From Bacillota bacterium (GTDB lineage Bacteria; Bacillota; Desulfotomaculia; Desulfotomaculales; Desulfallaceae): a DNA stretch of 64,000 nt. Where the stretch lies: assembly GCA_023439185.1 (NCBI GenBank), contig JAEXOR010000048.1, positions 1 through 64,000 on the forward strand, read 5' to 3'. A program made the position numbers and the translations under genes. How positions within the stretch are numbered: position 1 is the stretch's first letter; each line of letters begins with the position of its first letter. Positions 9,781 to 18,047 of this stretch are shown here, one piece after another. The notes beneath the pieces were generated by a model. The model was not told the origin of the DNA, ran no database searches, and saw nothing but the letters and a program-made list of their open reading frames with translations.

Positions 9781-9809
9781 ATTATATATAATAATTACAC
9801 CGGAGTCAA
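9781..9809 (-). promoter_or_regulatory. Sigma-A promoter for the T-box/ileS transcript
   Basis: On the minus strand TTGACT (9804-9809) and TATAAT (9781-9786) are separated by exactly 17 bp. Transcription would begin about 20-25 bp before the T-box stem I. The -35 hexamer overlaps the stop codon of the DUF167 gene, so ileS can be transcribed independently of the ylm-divIVA operon. Confidence 0.8.
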
Positions 9810-10093
9810 TATTTTAGCCTGTCCCGGGCCTGGATGGCGGTAATGCCCTCCACCCGGACAGTTTTGTTCCGCCCGGTATGTCCGTGAGCGATACTCACCC
9901 TGGTTTTGGCCACCCCTAAAAGGGAGGCCAGAAATTCGCAGCAGGCCCGGTTGGCGGCGCCGTCCACAGGAGGAGCGTTCAGACGAATTTTAAGGACCCC
10001 GTCCAACTCGCCGGCTAACTGGTTTTTAGCCGCCCGGGGCTGTACCCGGACCCTGATCAGTACCCCGCCCGCGTCTTCACGAATATCCGGCAT
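9806..10093 (-). CDS. DUF167/YggU family protein
   Basis: A protein of 95 residues when started at the ATG at 10093, just after the divIVA stop codon. Starting at 10144 would add 17 residues inside divIVA. The family signature is clear: VRVQPRAAKNQ near the N-terminus, then LKIRLNAPPVDGAANRA and a C-terminal HGHTGRNKTVRVEG. These small proteins of known fold but unknown function commonly sit in the ylm cluster between divIVA and ileS, as here. Its 3' end overlaps the ileS promoter. Confidence 0.9.
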   Translation of the reverse strand: MPDIREDAGGVLIRVRVQPRAAKNQLAGELDGVLKIRLNAPPVDGAANRACCEFLASLLGVAKTRVSIAHGHTGRNKTVRVEGITAIQARDRLKY

Positions 10094-10097
10094 CCGG

Positions 10098-10754
10098 TTA
10101 TTCTTCCCGGTGCTCCGGTTCTTCACCGGGCCGGTCTTCATCACCCGATTCCAGAGCCTGTCCGCCGGACCGGGACGGTCCGTCCGCCAAACCGGCGGCC
10201 GCCTGGGTCATGCTGAGCCCGGCCCCCACCATGATCGCGCGCGCTTCTTCGTCCTGGTTCTCCATCAGTTTCATTTGTGCTTCCAGAAACGCATGGAATT
10301 TAACCCTGAACACCTTGGTCTGGGTTTCCAGGAACCGGTACTCCTCCAGCATGGACCTGACCCGGTCTTCCGCCTCCACAACCCGCGTACGCGCCTGCTC
10401 CCGGGCGTCATCCTTGATGCGGGCCGCCTTTTCGCCGGCCTCGGAGAGGATTTTTTCCGCCCGCAGCCGTGCTTCCTCCAGGACCAAATCGGCCTCGTGC
10501 CTGGCATTGCCTTTAAGCTCCTCAGCGTTTTTCTGGGCGATAATAATGGTGTCTTTAATTATCTTTTCCATGTCCTGGTAGCGCGTCTTGGTTGCTTCAC
10601 TGGCTTCCAGTTTTTCTTTCAGCATTTGGTTTTCCAGGTACACGGTCTCGTAATCGTGCATTAGTTGATCCAGGAACTGATCCACCTCTTCGATGCTGTA
10701 ACCGCGGATGGAACGTCTGAATTCTTTGTTTTGGATGTCCAGGGGAGTAAGCAC
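10098..10754 (-). CDS. divIVA: Cell division / polarity protein DivIVA
   Basis: A 218-residue coiled-coil protein that recognises curved membrane and recruits division or polar partners. The N-terminal lipid-binding domain is typical (LTPLDIQNKEF and GYSIEEVDQFLDQL, residues 3-31). Residues about 35-175 are a long heptad-rich coiled coil, rich in Glu, Lys and Ala. The C-terminal 40 residues are acidic and low complexity and are probably disordered. It follows ylmH in the same direction, as in Bacillus. Confidence 0.95.
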   Translation of the reverse strand: MLTPLDIQNKEFRRSIRGYSIEEVDQFLDQLMHDYETVYLENQMLKEKLEASEATKTRYQDMEKIIKDTIIIAQKNAEELKGNARHEADLVLEEARLRAEKILSEAGEKAARIKDDAREQARTRVVEAEDRVRSMLEEYRFLETQTKVFRVKFHAFLEAQMKLMENQDEEARAIMVGAGLSMTQAAAGLADGPSRSGGQALESGDEDRPGEEPEHREE

Positions 10755-10779
10755 CGAACCACCTCCGAATGTTTGAAAG

Positions 10780-10860
10780 CAGTATTCAGGAGTCAGAATA
10801 CTTCAAAATAAATTAAATTATTTCGCCGTGTTCTCTCCTGACTGCTGAATTCTGACTTCT
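10780..10860. repeat. TCAG-type short intergenic repeat, inverted
   Basis: The spacer between ylmH and divIVA holds ATTCAGGAGTCAGAAT on one side and TCCTGACTGCTGAATTCTGACT on the other, as an imperfect inverted repeat around an AT-rich centre. It shares words with 9430-9499 and 34011-34037. Confidence 0.6.
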
Positions 10861-10878
10861 TATCTTATTGCCGAACAA

Positions 10879-11664
10879 TTATTTAAACCTTCTCAACAGC
10901 AGCGCCTGGCGGCCTTTTTTGGTGCGTCCGCCCGCTTCGGCAATCTCCACCCGGCCCCGGCCCCGCACGCTGAGCATATCCCCGGGGTTGACCCGGGCGG
11001 AGGGATCCAGGCAGGGACGCCAGTTAAGATACACTTTTCCGGCATTAATTTCCCGCACCATTTTGCTGCGGGAAAGGCCGAACCCGTGCGCCGCCACAGC
11101 GTCCAGGCGCATTGACTGCACGGTAATGCTGATATCCCTGGTCACCGGTGCCGGAGGGTTTAGTTCATCACGGCTGGTTTCCCGGACCGTTACATTTACC
11201 CGGCCCACCGACGTCAGCCCGGCGCTTATGTAGCCCGATACCTCCCGGGCCACCACTGCTTGGGCCCCGTTTTCATTGACCCAGATGTCGCCCAGTTTGT
11301 CCCGCTGCAGCCCCAAACTCAGCAGCGCGCCCAAGTAGTCCCGGTGACTTGCCCCGGCATAACGGAAATCACCCTTGATTTCCAGGTAAACCAATTCGGC
11401 GTCGAATGCTTCATCCGCCATATAATCAGGACAAATAAAAACCCGCGACCTCTCCGCCACGGGGTGTCCGCCGTCGACCCGGGCCGCCAGGCCCGGAATT
11501 CCCTCAATGACCCGGACAACCATCCGGCAGCGGTACGGATCATAAAAAACGGTGGTTTTGGGACGGCGGGTTTTTAGTACCGTCTCCGCCAGGTCCAGGA
11601 CCCGCGCCGTTACTTCCCTTTCTTCCGAAGTTGTCGCCAGGTGAAGCAATTTCTCCCGGTTCAC
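10879..11664 (-). CDS. ylmH: S4-domain RNA-binding protein YlmH
   Basis: A 261-residue protein. The C-terminal S4 RNA-binding domain spans about 180-240 (MRLDAVAAHGFGLSRSKMVREI then GKVYLNWRPC), and the N-terminal two thirds match the YlmH body (YRGDY-type segment HRDYLGALLSLGL and KLGDIWV). In Bacillus YlmH is a ribosome-associated factor related to rescue of stalled nascent chains. It sits between ylmG and divIVA, in the conserved order. Confidence 0.93.
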   Translation of the reverse strand: MNREKLLHLATTSEEREVTARVLDLAETVLKTRRPKTTVFYDPYRCRMVVRVIEGIPGLAARVDGGHPVAERSRVFICPDYMADEAFDAELVYLEIKGDFRYAGASHRDYLGALLSLGLQRDKLGDIWVNENGAQAVVAREVSGYISAGLTSVGRVNVTVRETSRDELNPPAPVTRDISITVQSMRLDAVAAHGFGLSRSKMVREINAGKVYLNWRPCLDPSARVNPGDMLSVRGRGRVEIAEAGGRTKKGRQALLLRRFK

Positions 11665-11686
11665 CGCCGCTCACCCCGGGTAAACA

Positions 11687-11956
11687 TCAGAATCCAATCC
11701 CGCCAAATAAATTTAACGCCAGCACCTGAAGCACTTTCAGGACCAGAAAGACGGCAATAGGCGAAAAATCAAACATCCCTATCGGGGGAATGTAACGCCT
11801 GAAAAAGCCGAGCACCGGCTCGGTAATCTCAAAAATAAACCGCAACCCCGGCTGGTAAGGGTTAACTCTGATCAGGGACAATATAATGCGGATGATAATG
11901 ATATAAATGTATACCTCAATGGCCCAATATATCAGGTCGGCCAAACTGATCGACAT
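11687..11956 (-). CDS. ylmG: YggT family membrane protein YlmG
   Basis: An 89-residue protein with two membrane helices (about 5-28 and 62-85) separated by a short loop bearing the family motif NPYQPGLRFIFEITEPVL and RRYIPP. YggT proteins are linked to division or envelope assembly in bacteria and to nucleoid or thylakoid distribution in plastids. It lies 22 bp upstream of ylmH and follows proC. Confidence 0.92.
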   Translation of the reverse strand: MSISLADLIYWAIEVYIYIIIIRIILSLIRVNPYQPGLRFIFEITEPVLGFFRRYIPPIGMFDFSPIAVFLVLKVLQVLALNLFGGIGF

Positions 11957-11987
11957 AAATTCACCTCGTCGGCTTTCATTAAGCTCG

Positions 11988-12809
11988 TTATTTTCCTCCG
12001 GACATTTCCCTGGCGCGCCGGGTGGCCCCGGCCACGGCTTTACCGATTACAGCCCGCAGGCTCCCTTCCTCCAGGGCGTAAAGGCCTTCAATGGTTGTAC
12101 CTCCGGGCGTGGTGACCATATCTTTAAGCACGCCGGGATGACTGCCTGTTTCCAGCAGCATCCGGGCAGCTCCCAGCATGGTCTGTACCGCCAGCGCGGA
12201 GGAAATTTCCCGGGGCAGTCCGGCGCGCACTCCGGCGTCGGCCATGGCCTCGGCTATGACATACATATACGCGGGTCCGCTGCCGCTGAGACCCGTCACC
12301 GCGTCCATCAGGTTTTCCGCCACCGGCACCGCCAACCCCACCGCCCCGAACAGGGTCAGGACCAATCGGATATGGCTGTCGGAGGCCCATTGGCCGCGAC
12401 ATACCGCAGTTGCCCCGGCGCCCACCAAAAGCGGGGTATTGGGCATCACCCTGACTACCGGCACCTCGCCCGTCAGCCGTTGCTCAATAAATCCGGTGGT
12501 TATACCGGCCGCGATGGAGATTACCGTTTGGTGCCCGCCGATATGCCCACCGGTCTGGGCAAGCACATCACCCATCACATACGGTTTTACAGCCAGGATA
12601 ATCAGATCCGCATTGCGTACCGGTTCTAAATTATCCCGGGTAACGGAAATATGATATTCATTGCCCAGGTGTGCCCTGCGCCCGTCGCTCAAATCACTGA
12701 CCATGATTTGTCCGGGCGATGCCAGTCCGGCCTTTAAAATGCCGGCAATGATGGCCTCGGCCATAGCGCCGCCGCCGATGATGCCGATTCTTTTATTGTT
12801 TAGCGGCAT
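11988..12809 (-). CDS. proC: Pyrroline-5-carboxylate reductase
   Basis: Catalyses the last step of proline synthesis, reducing P5C with NAD(P)H. Starting at the ATG at 12809 gives 273 residues, the usual length. The N-terminal Rossmann motif is IGIIGGGAMAEAII. The C-terminal signature is split over GLSGSGPAYMYVIAEAMADAG and GGTTIEGLYALEEG. The insertion of proC between sepF and ylmG is seen in several Clostridia and is not part of the Bacillus order. Confidence 0.95.
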   Translation of the reverse strand: MPLNNKRIGIIGGGAMAEAIIAGILKAGLASPGQIMVSDLSDGRRAHLGNEYHISVTRDNLEPVRNADLIILAVKPYVMGDVLAQTGGHIGGHQTVISIAAGITTGFIEQRLTGEVPVVRVMPNTPLLVGAGATAVCRGQWASDSHIRLVLTLFGAVGLAVPVAENLMDAVTGLSGSGPAYMYVIAEAMADAGVRAGLPREISSALAVQTMLGAARMLLETGSHPGVLKDMVTTPGGTTIEGLYALEEGSLRAVIGKAVAGATRRAREMSGGK

Positions 12810-12851
12810 TGTCCAAAACATCCTTCCCGGTTTATTCCGCCCGGTCGTCTT

Positions 12852-13310
12852 TTATGATTTCAGCCAGGCAAAAATACCCTTGTCATCGCCGAGCTGCTCT
12901 TCCAGAACACCGTCGATCTCAATATTGCTTGGAACAGATAAAAATATACCCTTGCCCACCTTTTGGATACTGCCGTTTAAAGCGTATGTGGCGCCCATTA
13001 CAAAGTCCACCACCCGTTTGGCCAGTTCCGGTTCGGCATGCTCCAGGTTGATAATCACCGGGCGCCTGTTTTTGAGGTTGTCCGCGATGGCCTGCACACT
13101 GTCAAAGGTGGCGGGCTCCATGACAACCACCCGTACCTGGCGCTGCGCATGCAGACTCACTACCTGGCCGCCGCGGCTTTTCTTCTGCCTGGTCTGGTTC
13201 CGTTCCTCCTCCCCCTGGATATCGTCCCGCTCATTTTCGACGTCCAGCGGCTCATCTTCAAAACCCATGAAGTTTAACATCTTGTCCACCAGTCTTGCCA
13301 TTTTATTCAC
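12852..13310 (-). CDS. sepF: Cell division protein SepF
   Basis: A 152-residue protein. The N-terminus (MARLVDKMLNFMGF) is the amphipathic membrane-binding helix, followed by a charged linker. The C-terminal SepF domain (from about 55) has VVMEPATFDSVQAIADNL, the RRPVIINLEH strand and the GATYALNGSIQKVG segment. SepF polymerises on the membrane and binds FtsZ. The nearby dcw cluster has no ftsA, so SepF may be the main membrane anchor for FtsZ here. Confidence 0.95.
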   Translation of the reverse strand: MNKMARLVDKMLNFMGFEDEPLDVENERDDIQGEEERNQTRQKKSRGGQVVSLHAQRQVRVVVMEPATFDSVQAIADNLKNRRPVIINLEHAEPELAKRVVDFVMGATYALNGSIQKVGKGIFLSVPSNIEIDGVLEEQLGDDKGIFAWLKS

Positions 13311-13315
13311 CCCTT

Positions 13316-14011
13316 TTACTGTTCATAGTTCTCCCGGGCGCCAAATATGGCGGTGCCCAGGCGGATCAAGTTGGCCCCTTCTTCAACCGCCACTTCAAAA
13401 TCGTTGGTCATACCCATTGAAAGAAGTTCCAGGCCGGCGCCGGGCAATTTCTCATTACCGCGCCGGGCCAGCAAACGCAGTTCCCGGAAAATTGGCCTGG
13501 CCTCCTCAGGATTTTCCACATCAGGAGCAATGGTCATTAATCCTTTCACCTTAACATGGCGCAATTCCTGCAAAGCTGCCAAAAAATCCATTAATTCACT
13601 GGTCCTAATCCCAAATTTGGTCTTTTCACCGGATACGTTAACCTGGATTAACGCCGGTACAATTACCCCCTGTTCCCCGGCCCGGTGGTTTACCTCCAGG
13701 GCCAGTTTCCAGCGGTCCAGGGAATGGAGCAGTTCCACCCGGCCCACTACGCTTTTGACCTTGTTGGTCTGCAGGTGGCCAATCAAGTGCCAGCGCGTTT
13801 GGGGCGGCAACTGTTCAACTTTATCCGTCAACTCCTGCACCCGGTTCTCGCCCAGGTCCGTTATGCCGGCGTCTAGTACTTCCCTGATGCGTTCCACCGG
13901 CATACGCTTGGTGACGGCCACGATTTTCACCTGCTCCGGGTTGAGGCCCGCCCTGCGGGCGGCGGCCTCTATTCTGCCGCTAATATGCCGCAAATTTTCG
14001 CGTACGCTCAA
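13316..14011 (-). CDS. PLP homeostasis protein (YggS/YlmE, PLPBP family)
   Basis: Binds pyridoxal phosphate on a TIM barrel without known catalytic activity and buffers PLP supply. A TTG at 14011 preceded by CCGGAGG at 8 nt gives 231 residues, the family norm; longer frames up to 14086 lie inside the upstream gene. Motifs: KIVAVTKRMP with the PLP lysine, ENRVQE, WHLIGHLQTNK, LIQVNVSGEKTKFGI, and the C-terminal LSMGMTNDFEVA phosphate site. It starts 5 bp before the end of the HlyD-like gene's stop region and is followed 5 bp later by sepF. Confidence 0.95.
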   Translation of the reverse strand: MSVRENLRHISGRIEAAARRAGLNPEQVKIVAVTKRMPVERIREVLDAGITDLGENRVQELTDKVEQLPPQTRWHLIGHLQTNKVKSVVGRVELLHSLDRWKLALEVNHRAGEQGVIVPALIQVNVSGEKTKFGIRTSELMDFLAALQELRHVKVKGLMTIAPDVENPEEARPIFRELRLLARRGNEKLPGAGLELLSMGMTNDFEVAVEEGANLIRLGTAIFGARENYEQ

Positions 14012-14015
14012 GAAA

Positions 14016-14963
14016 TCAACCTCCGGTTGCCAACCGGGTTCCTTCATCGACCCGGTCCGGATTGCTGATATAACGCAGCGCCTCACCTAAACCACTGCCG
14101 GTTACGGACACCTGGTCACCCAGACGGTCGTTCACCGACACCGGGATCCAGCTTACCCGCTGCTTTAAGACCACATAAAGTCCGGGCTGCCCGTCCTTAA
14201 AAACCACCGCTTCCCGGGGCGCCAGCCAACCGGACAGTCTCCGGACCACCAACTTAAGTTCAATGTCGCGCCGGTGGATAAACTCGTCCGGGTAGCCACG
14301 CATTTCCACCATCATATACATATTGCCGCCGGTTGTTATAACATCCTTGATTTGGCCGGTCAGTTCCCGGCCATTATAATTCATATAAGCGGTTTCACCG
14401 GCCCGGAAAGTCCCGGATGCTTCAGGTCTGGCGTTCTCCCACCGGATATGTATGAACACCGGCTGAAGATTATCCACAACTTTACCAAAAAACTGGCCGC
14501 TGTCAACTTTGTTATCGGACGCCGGCGCCGACTCTTTAATGTTTTCCACCGCCGTCAGGTCCAACGTGCCGATCTTTTCGGGCACCAGCAGGCTTTCCAG
14601 CCCGTCGACATGAGCGCAGAAAACACCCGCCTTGGAGCTTCGCACCGTGTTTTGACTCACGCCTTTAATTTCGGCCAGCGCCGCGCCCGCCCGCAGCCGC
14701 TCGCCGTCCCGCACCTTTAGAACCAGTTCTCCCGGCGCCGGGGCTTGAAACAGTTCTTCCGTCCTGATCAGCAACCCCGTTACCGGCACGGTTTCATCAA
14801 CCTCATCCCGGACCATGAACCTGACGTCAAGCATCCGCTGCAGCACCGCGCCTTTAGCCCAGGCCGCGGAGACCCACAGAGCCCACAATATAAGCCCTGC
14901 CAGGCAAGTGGTTATGATTAACGCGGGAATAAAACGGGCGGGGCGCACTCTATATCTTCCCAC
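14016..14963 (-). CDS. HlyD-like membrane-anchored protein
   Basis: A 315-residue protein with one N-terminal membrane helix (about 12-35) and an extracytoplasmic body. A biotinyl-lipoyl-like hairpin is suggested at 70-105 (APAPGELVLKVRDGERLRAG), followed by a beta-rich C-terminal region. This fits membrane-fusion/HlyD-type proteins found beside yggS-sepF in Peptococcaceae, but it lacks the long coiled-coil hairpin of classical adaptors. No transporter partner is adjacent, and its place in front of yggS-sepF suggests an envelope or division role. Function not established. Confidence 0.7.
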   Translation of the reverse strand: MGRYRVRPARFIPALIITTCLAGLILWALWVSAAWAKGAVLQRMLDVRFMVRDEVDETVPVTGLLIRTEELFQAPAPGELVLKVRDGERLRAGAALAEIKGVSQNTVRSSKAGVFCAHVDGLESLLVPEKIGTLDLTAVENIKESAPASDNKVDSGQFFGKVVDNLQPVFIHIRWENARPEASGTFRAGETAYMNYNGRELTGQIKDVITTGGNMYMMVEMRGYPDEFIHRRDIELKLVVRRLSGWLAPREAVVFKDGQPGLYVVLKQRVSWIPVSVNDRLGDQVSVTGSGLGEALRYISNPDRVDEGTRLATGG

Positions 14964-15046
14964 ACCGCTCCCCCTTTAATGAATAATTGCCAATATTTAA
15001 TATTAACTACCCCGTAAAACATAAATTTCCTCCTAACACAATAAAA

Positions 15047-15068
15047 AAAAGCCGTTTTTACAGCTTTT
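15047..15068 (-). terminator. Possible intrinsic terminator downstream of phoU
   Basis: On the minus strand AAAGCTG/CGGCTTT with a TAAAAA loop precedes a run of eight T. The stem is short and has one wobble pair. Confidence 0.45.
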
Positions 15069-15091
15069 GAAGGAAGCAAGAGACCAGCTTT

Positions 15092-15156
15092 GATGCCTGG
15101 TGTTAAAAGTTAAAAACTGCAAAAAACGCAGCTTTTAACTTTTAACACCAGGCATC
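15092..15156. repeat. 29-bp near-perfect palindrome
   Basis: The left arm (15092-15120, starting GATGCCTGGTGTTAAAAG) and right arm (15128-15156, ending AACACCAGGCATC) pair over 29 bp with a single mismatch around a 7-base AAAAAAC loop. The inner part contains two tandem GTTAAAA heptamers. Neither side carries a T-run, so this is not an ordinary terminator. It lies in the spacer after phoU. Related words (TTTTAACACC) occur at about 6015-6030. Confidence 0.85.
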
Positions 15157-15186
15157 TTAGTGGCGGTCCCCCGGCAATCGCGGGTT

Positions 15187-15846
15187 TTAATTCAATTCCC
15201 GGCGTTCGCCGGTCACCAGGTATATTACCGCTTCCCCGATGTTGGTGGCGTGGTCCGCAATCCGTTCGATATACCTGTTCACATACAGCAGGTAGGCCAT
15301 CTGGTACGAGTTGGCGGGGTGCTCCCTGACGCAACCAATCAGTTCGCGGAAGATCCGGTTGTAGATAAAATCCACCAGGTCGTCCGTGGCGCACATGGCC
15401 CTGGCTTTTTCAATATTTCTGGTCACATAGGCGTCCAGACCGTCCTTGACCATTTGCTGCACCACATCGGCCATCTCCGGAATGTACTGCACGGGATGGG
15501 CGGTCAAACTTCCGCCGGACAGGCACATGGTAGCCCGGGCGATATCCACGCAGTGATCGCCCATGCGCTCCAGGCTGATGATTATTTTAATCCCGGTTAC
15601 CGCCACGCGCAGATCCCCGGCCATGGGCTGCTGGGTGGCGATTACCCGAACACATTTCTCTTCAATCTCCAGGCATAACTGATCAATCAATTCGTCTCTC
15701 ATAATTACCTGCCCGGCCGCGGCAACATCCAGTTTAATCAGCGCCTGCACTGAATCATACAGGGCTTTTTCCACCAGGCTGCCCAGTCTGAGGATATCCT
15801 GCTGGATATCTTTAAGCTGTTTGTCAAAATTATACCTGGGCGCCAT
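15187..15846 (-). CDS. phoU: Phosphate-signalling regulator PhoU
   Basis: A 219-residue all-helical protein made of two PhoU repeats. The metal-binding motif of repeat 1 is seen in LERMGDHCVDIARA, and repeat 2 has IERIADHATNIGEAVIYL. PhoU links the Pst phosphate transporter to the sensor kinase and damps the Pho response. It follows phoR in the same direction with a 90-bp gap. No pst transporter genes are in the window, so the sensor cluster is separated from its transporter here. Confidence 0.95.
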   Translation of the reverse strand: MAPRYNFDKQLKDIQQDILRLGSLVEKALYDSVQALIKLDVAAAGQVIMRDELIDQLCLEIEEKCVRVIATQQPMAGDLRVAVTGIKIIISLERMGDHCVDIARATMCLSGGSLTAHPVQYIPEMADVVQQMVKDGLDAYVTRNIEKARAMCATDDLVDFIYNRIFRELIGCVREHPANSYQMAYLLYVNRYIERIADHATNIGEAVIYLVTGERRELN

Positions 15847-15936
15847 CGTTCAACCCCCTGCCGGTTTGGGATTTATCCATTATATCAGAATATTTATGTT
15901 TATGTATTAATTCTGTGCGGCAAACCGGTTAAATTT

Positions 15937-17337
15937 TTAAAGGGAATCTGTGGCAGGGGGCACGGCGGGCATTTCCAACGGCAAAAAGACGGAAAAAACG
16001 GTACCTTTGCCCACCACGCTTTTCACATCCACCCTGCCTCCGTGTCCCTTGACGATATGCTTGACAATGGCCAGGCCCAGCCCGGTGCCGCCGGCGCCCC
16101 TGGTCCGGGCTTTTTCCACCCGGTAAAACCTTTCAAATACGCGCGGCAGGTTTTCCGCCGGGATGCCGACACCGCTGTCGGCCACGTCAATCCTTATTTC
16201 GTCCCCTTCCACCTGTGCGCTGATGGTGATTGTGCCGCCTGCGGGGGTATATTTGATGGCATTGTCCACCAGGTTGATGAACACCTGAGCCAGCAAATCC
16301 GGATCCCCGAAAAGCCGGGGCAGACGGGGCTGCAGATTGGCCTTGACGGCAATTTGTTTATCCTCGGCCCGGGAACCGCAAACAGTCAGCACCTGATCCA
16401 CCAGGGCGCCGATGTCCTCACGCTGCCAGCGGTGCACCACCCGCCGTTCTTCAATCCTGGACAGGTCCAGCAGGTCATCCACCAGGTTGGACAGCCGGGT
16501 AGTTTCAGTGGCGATAATCTCCAGAAAATGCCTGGTCATTTCCGGATCATCGGTGCCGCTGTCCTGCAAGGTCTCCACGAAACCGCGGATTGAAGTCAGC
16601 GGGGTACGCAGCTCATGAGACACATTGGACATGAATTCACTGCGCATTTGCTCCATCCTTTTTCGCTCGGAGATGTCGCGCAGCAACACCACCATCCCGC
16701 CTTTGGTATTGCCCGCCAGGGGCGTGGCCCGCAATATGAAGACCCGCGGTTCCGGTGAAATAATGGATACCTCCTGCACCAATTGGCTATTGGTGGCCTG
16801 GACCCGCTGCAGCACCAGATCCAGGTCGAAATCGCGGATCACTTCCACCACGCTGCGCCCCACGCAATCGGCCTGGGGAATGCCGAAGGTGGTTTCCACC
16901 GCCGGGTTGACTTTGATAATGCGCCCCTTGCGGTCCAGGGCCAGCATCACATCGGACATGCTGTCCAGCATGGCCTGAACCCTGTCTTTTTCCGCGGTGA
17001 TCTCATCAATGGTGTGCCTGAGGCGATCGGCCATGTCATTAATGCTCCCGGCCAGTTCACCAATTTCATCACGGCTGCTGATATTAATCCTCCGGTCCAG
17101 GTTGCCCCGGGCAATGTCCCGGGAAACCTCCAGTACCTCGTTAAGGGGGCCGATAACCCGCCTGTATAACACCAGGGCCAGAACAGCCGAAAATAAAAAC
17201 GACACCACCGCCACAACCCCGATGGTAACTTTATCCATGGCATGCAGTTTTAAAAGGGCAAAAAAGATTAGCAACATAAAGAAATAGCCGGCCACCGGAC
17301 GCCAGCCGATTCCTTCCGGCACTTTCCAGGTTTTCAA
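15937..17337 (-). CDS. phoR: PhoR/PnpS-type sensor histidine kinase
   Basis: A 466-residue kinase with two N-terminal membrane helices (about 13-30 and 34-54) and almost no extracytoplasmic loop. A HAMP domain follows (RRVIGPLNEVLEVSRDIARG), then PAS (SMSDVMLALDRKGRII), HisKA (SNVSHELRTPLTSIRGFVE, with the phospho-histidine) and HATPase with N, G1 and G2 boxes (NLVDNAIKYTP, DSGVGIP, GTGLGLAIVK). The tiny loop agrees with PhoR enzymes that sense phosphate through PstB/PhoU rather than an external ligand. It overlaps the response regulator gene by 4 bp. Confidence 0.92.
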   Translation of the reverse strand: MKTWKVPEGIGWRPVAGYFFMLLIFFALLKLHAMDKVTIGVVAVVSFLFSAVLALVLYRRVIGPLNEVLEVSRDIARGNLDRRINISSRDEIGELAGSINDMADRLRHTIDEITAEKDRVQAMLDSMSDVMLALDRKGRIIKVNPAVETTFGIPQADCVGRSVVEVIRDFDLDLVLQRVQATNSQLVQEVSIISPEPRVFILRATPLAGNTKGGMVVLLRDISERKRMEQMRSEFMSNVSHELRTPLTSIRGFVETLQDSGTDDPEMTRHFLEIIATETTRLSNLVDDLLDLSRIEERRVVHRWQREDIGALVDQVLTVCGSRAEDKQIAVKANLQPRLPRLFGDPDLLAQVFINLVDNAIKYTPAGGTITISAQVEGDEIRIDVADSGVGIPAENLPRVFERFYRVEKARTRGAGGTGLGLAIVKHIVKGHGGRVDVKSVVGKGTVFSVFLPLEMPAVPPATDSL

Positions 17338-18044
17338 CTGGATACCTCCCTGAACCGGTAACCTACTCCGCGCACGGTTTCAATGTATTGAGGCATCCCC
17401 TGATATTTTTCCAATTTTTGCCTTAAATGTCGGATATGCACATCAACAGTGCGGGAATCGCCGGCAAAATCGTAACCCCAGATCTTTTCCAACAAATGGT
17501 CCCGGGAGAATACCCGGCCCGGTTCCAGCGCCATAAACCGCAACAGCTCAAATTCCTTGGGGGTAAGCTCCTGGCGTTCGCCGTCCACCAGCACCTCAAA
17601 CCGTTCCTGGTCAATGACCAAACGACCGAGGACCATCCTTTTTTCATCACCGGCTGTTGTTCTATCTCCGGCGGTTCCAAACCGGCGCAGCCGGGCCTTG
17701 ATCCGGGCCAGCAGTTCACGGGGGCTGAAGGGTTTGGTAACATAGTCGTCGGCGCCCATTTCCAGTCCCAGGATGCGGTCCAGTTCTTCACCCCTGGCAC
17801 TGAGCATAATCACGGGGATGTTTCTGGTTTCCTCGTGTTGACGCAACTTACGGCATACTTCCAGTCCGTCAAGCAATGGCAGCATAATGTCCAGGACAAT
17901 TAAATCCGGTTTATGAGCCAGAGCGGTTTTTATGGCTTCCAGACCGTCGTAAGCCGCCAGGACTTCGTAGCCTTCCCGCTCAAGATTGTATTTGACCAGC
18001 TCCACGATATTTTTCTCGTCGTCCACCATCAATATCCTGTACAT
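17334..18044 (-). CDS. phoP: PhoB/PhoP-type response regulator
   Basis: A 236-residue OmpR-family regulator. The receiver domain has the acidic pocket DDEK, the phospho-acceptor aspartate in LIVLDIMLP, and lysine in VTKPFSPREL. The C-terminal winged helix (about 135-232) ends in RTVDVHIRHLRQKLEKY and VRGVGYRF. With phoR (4-bp overlap) and phoU it forms a phosphate-response operon. It lies 3 bp after the pgeF stop region, so cotranscription with pgeF is possible. Confidence 0.92.
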   Translation of the reverse strand: MYRILMVDDEKNIVELVKYNLEREGYEVLAAYDGLEAIKTALAHKPDLIVLDIMLPLLDGLEVCRKLRQHEETRNIPVIMLSARGEELDRILGLEMGADDYVTKPFSPRELLARIKARLRRFGTAGDRTTAGDEKRMVLGRLVIDQERFEVLVDGERQELTPKEFELLRFMALEPGRVFSRDHLLEKIWGYDFAGDSRTVDVHIRHLRQKLEKYQGMPQYIETVRGVGYRFREVSS

Positions 18045-18047
18045 GAA

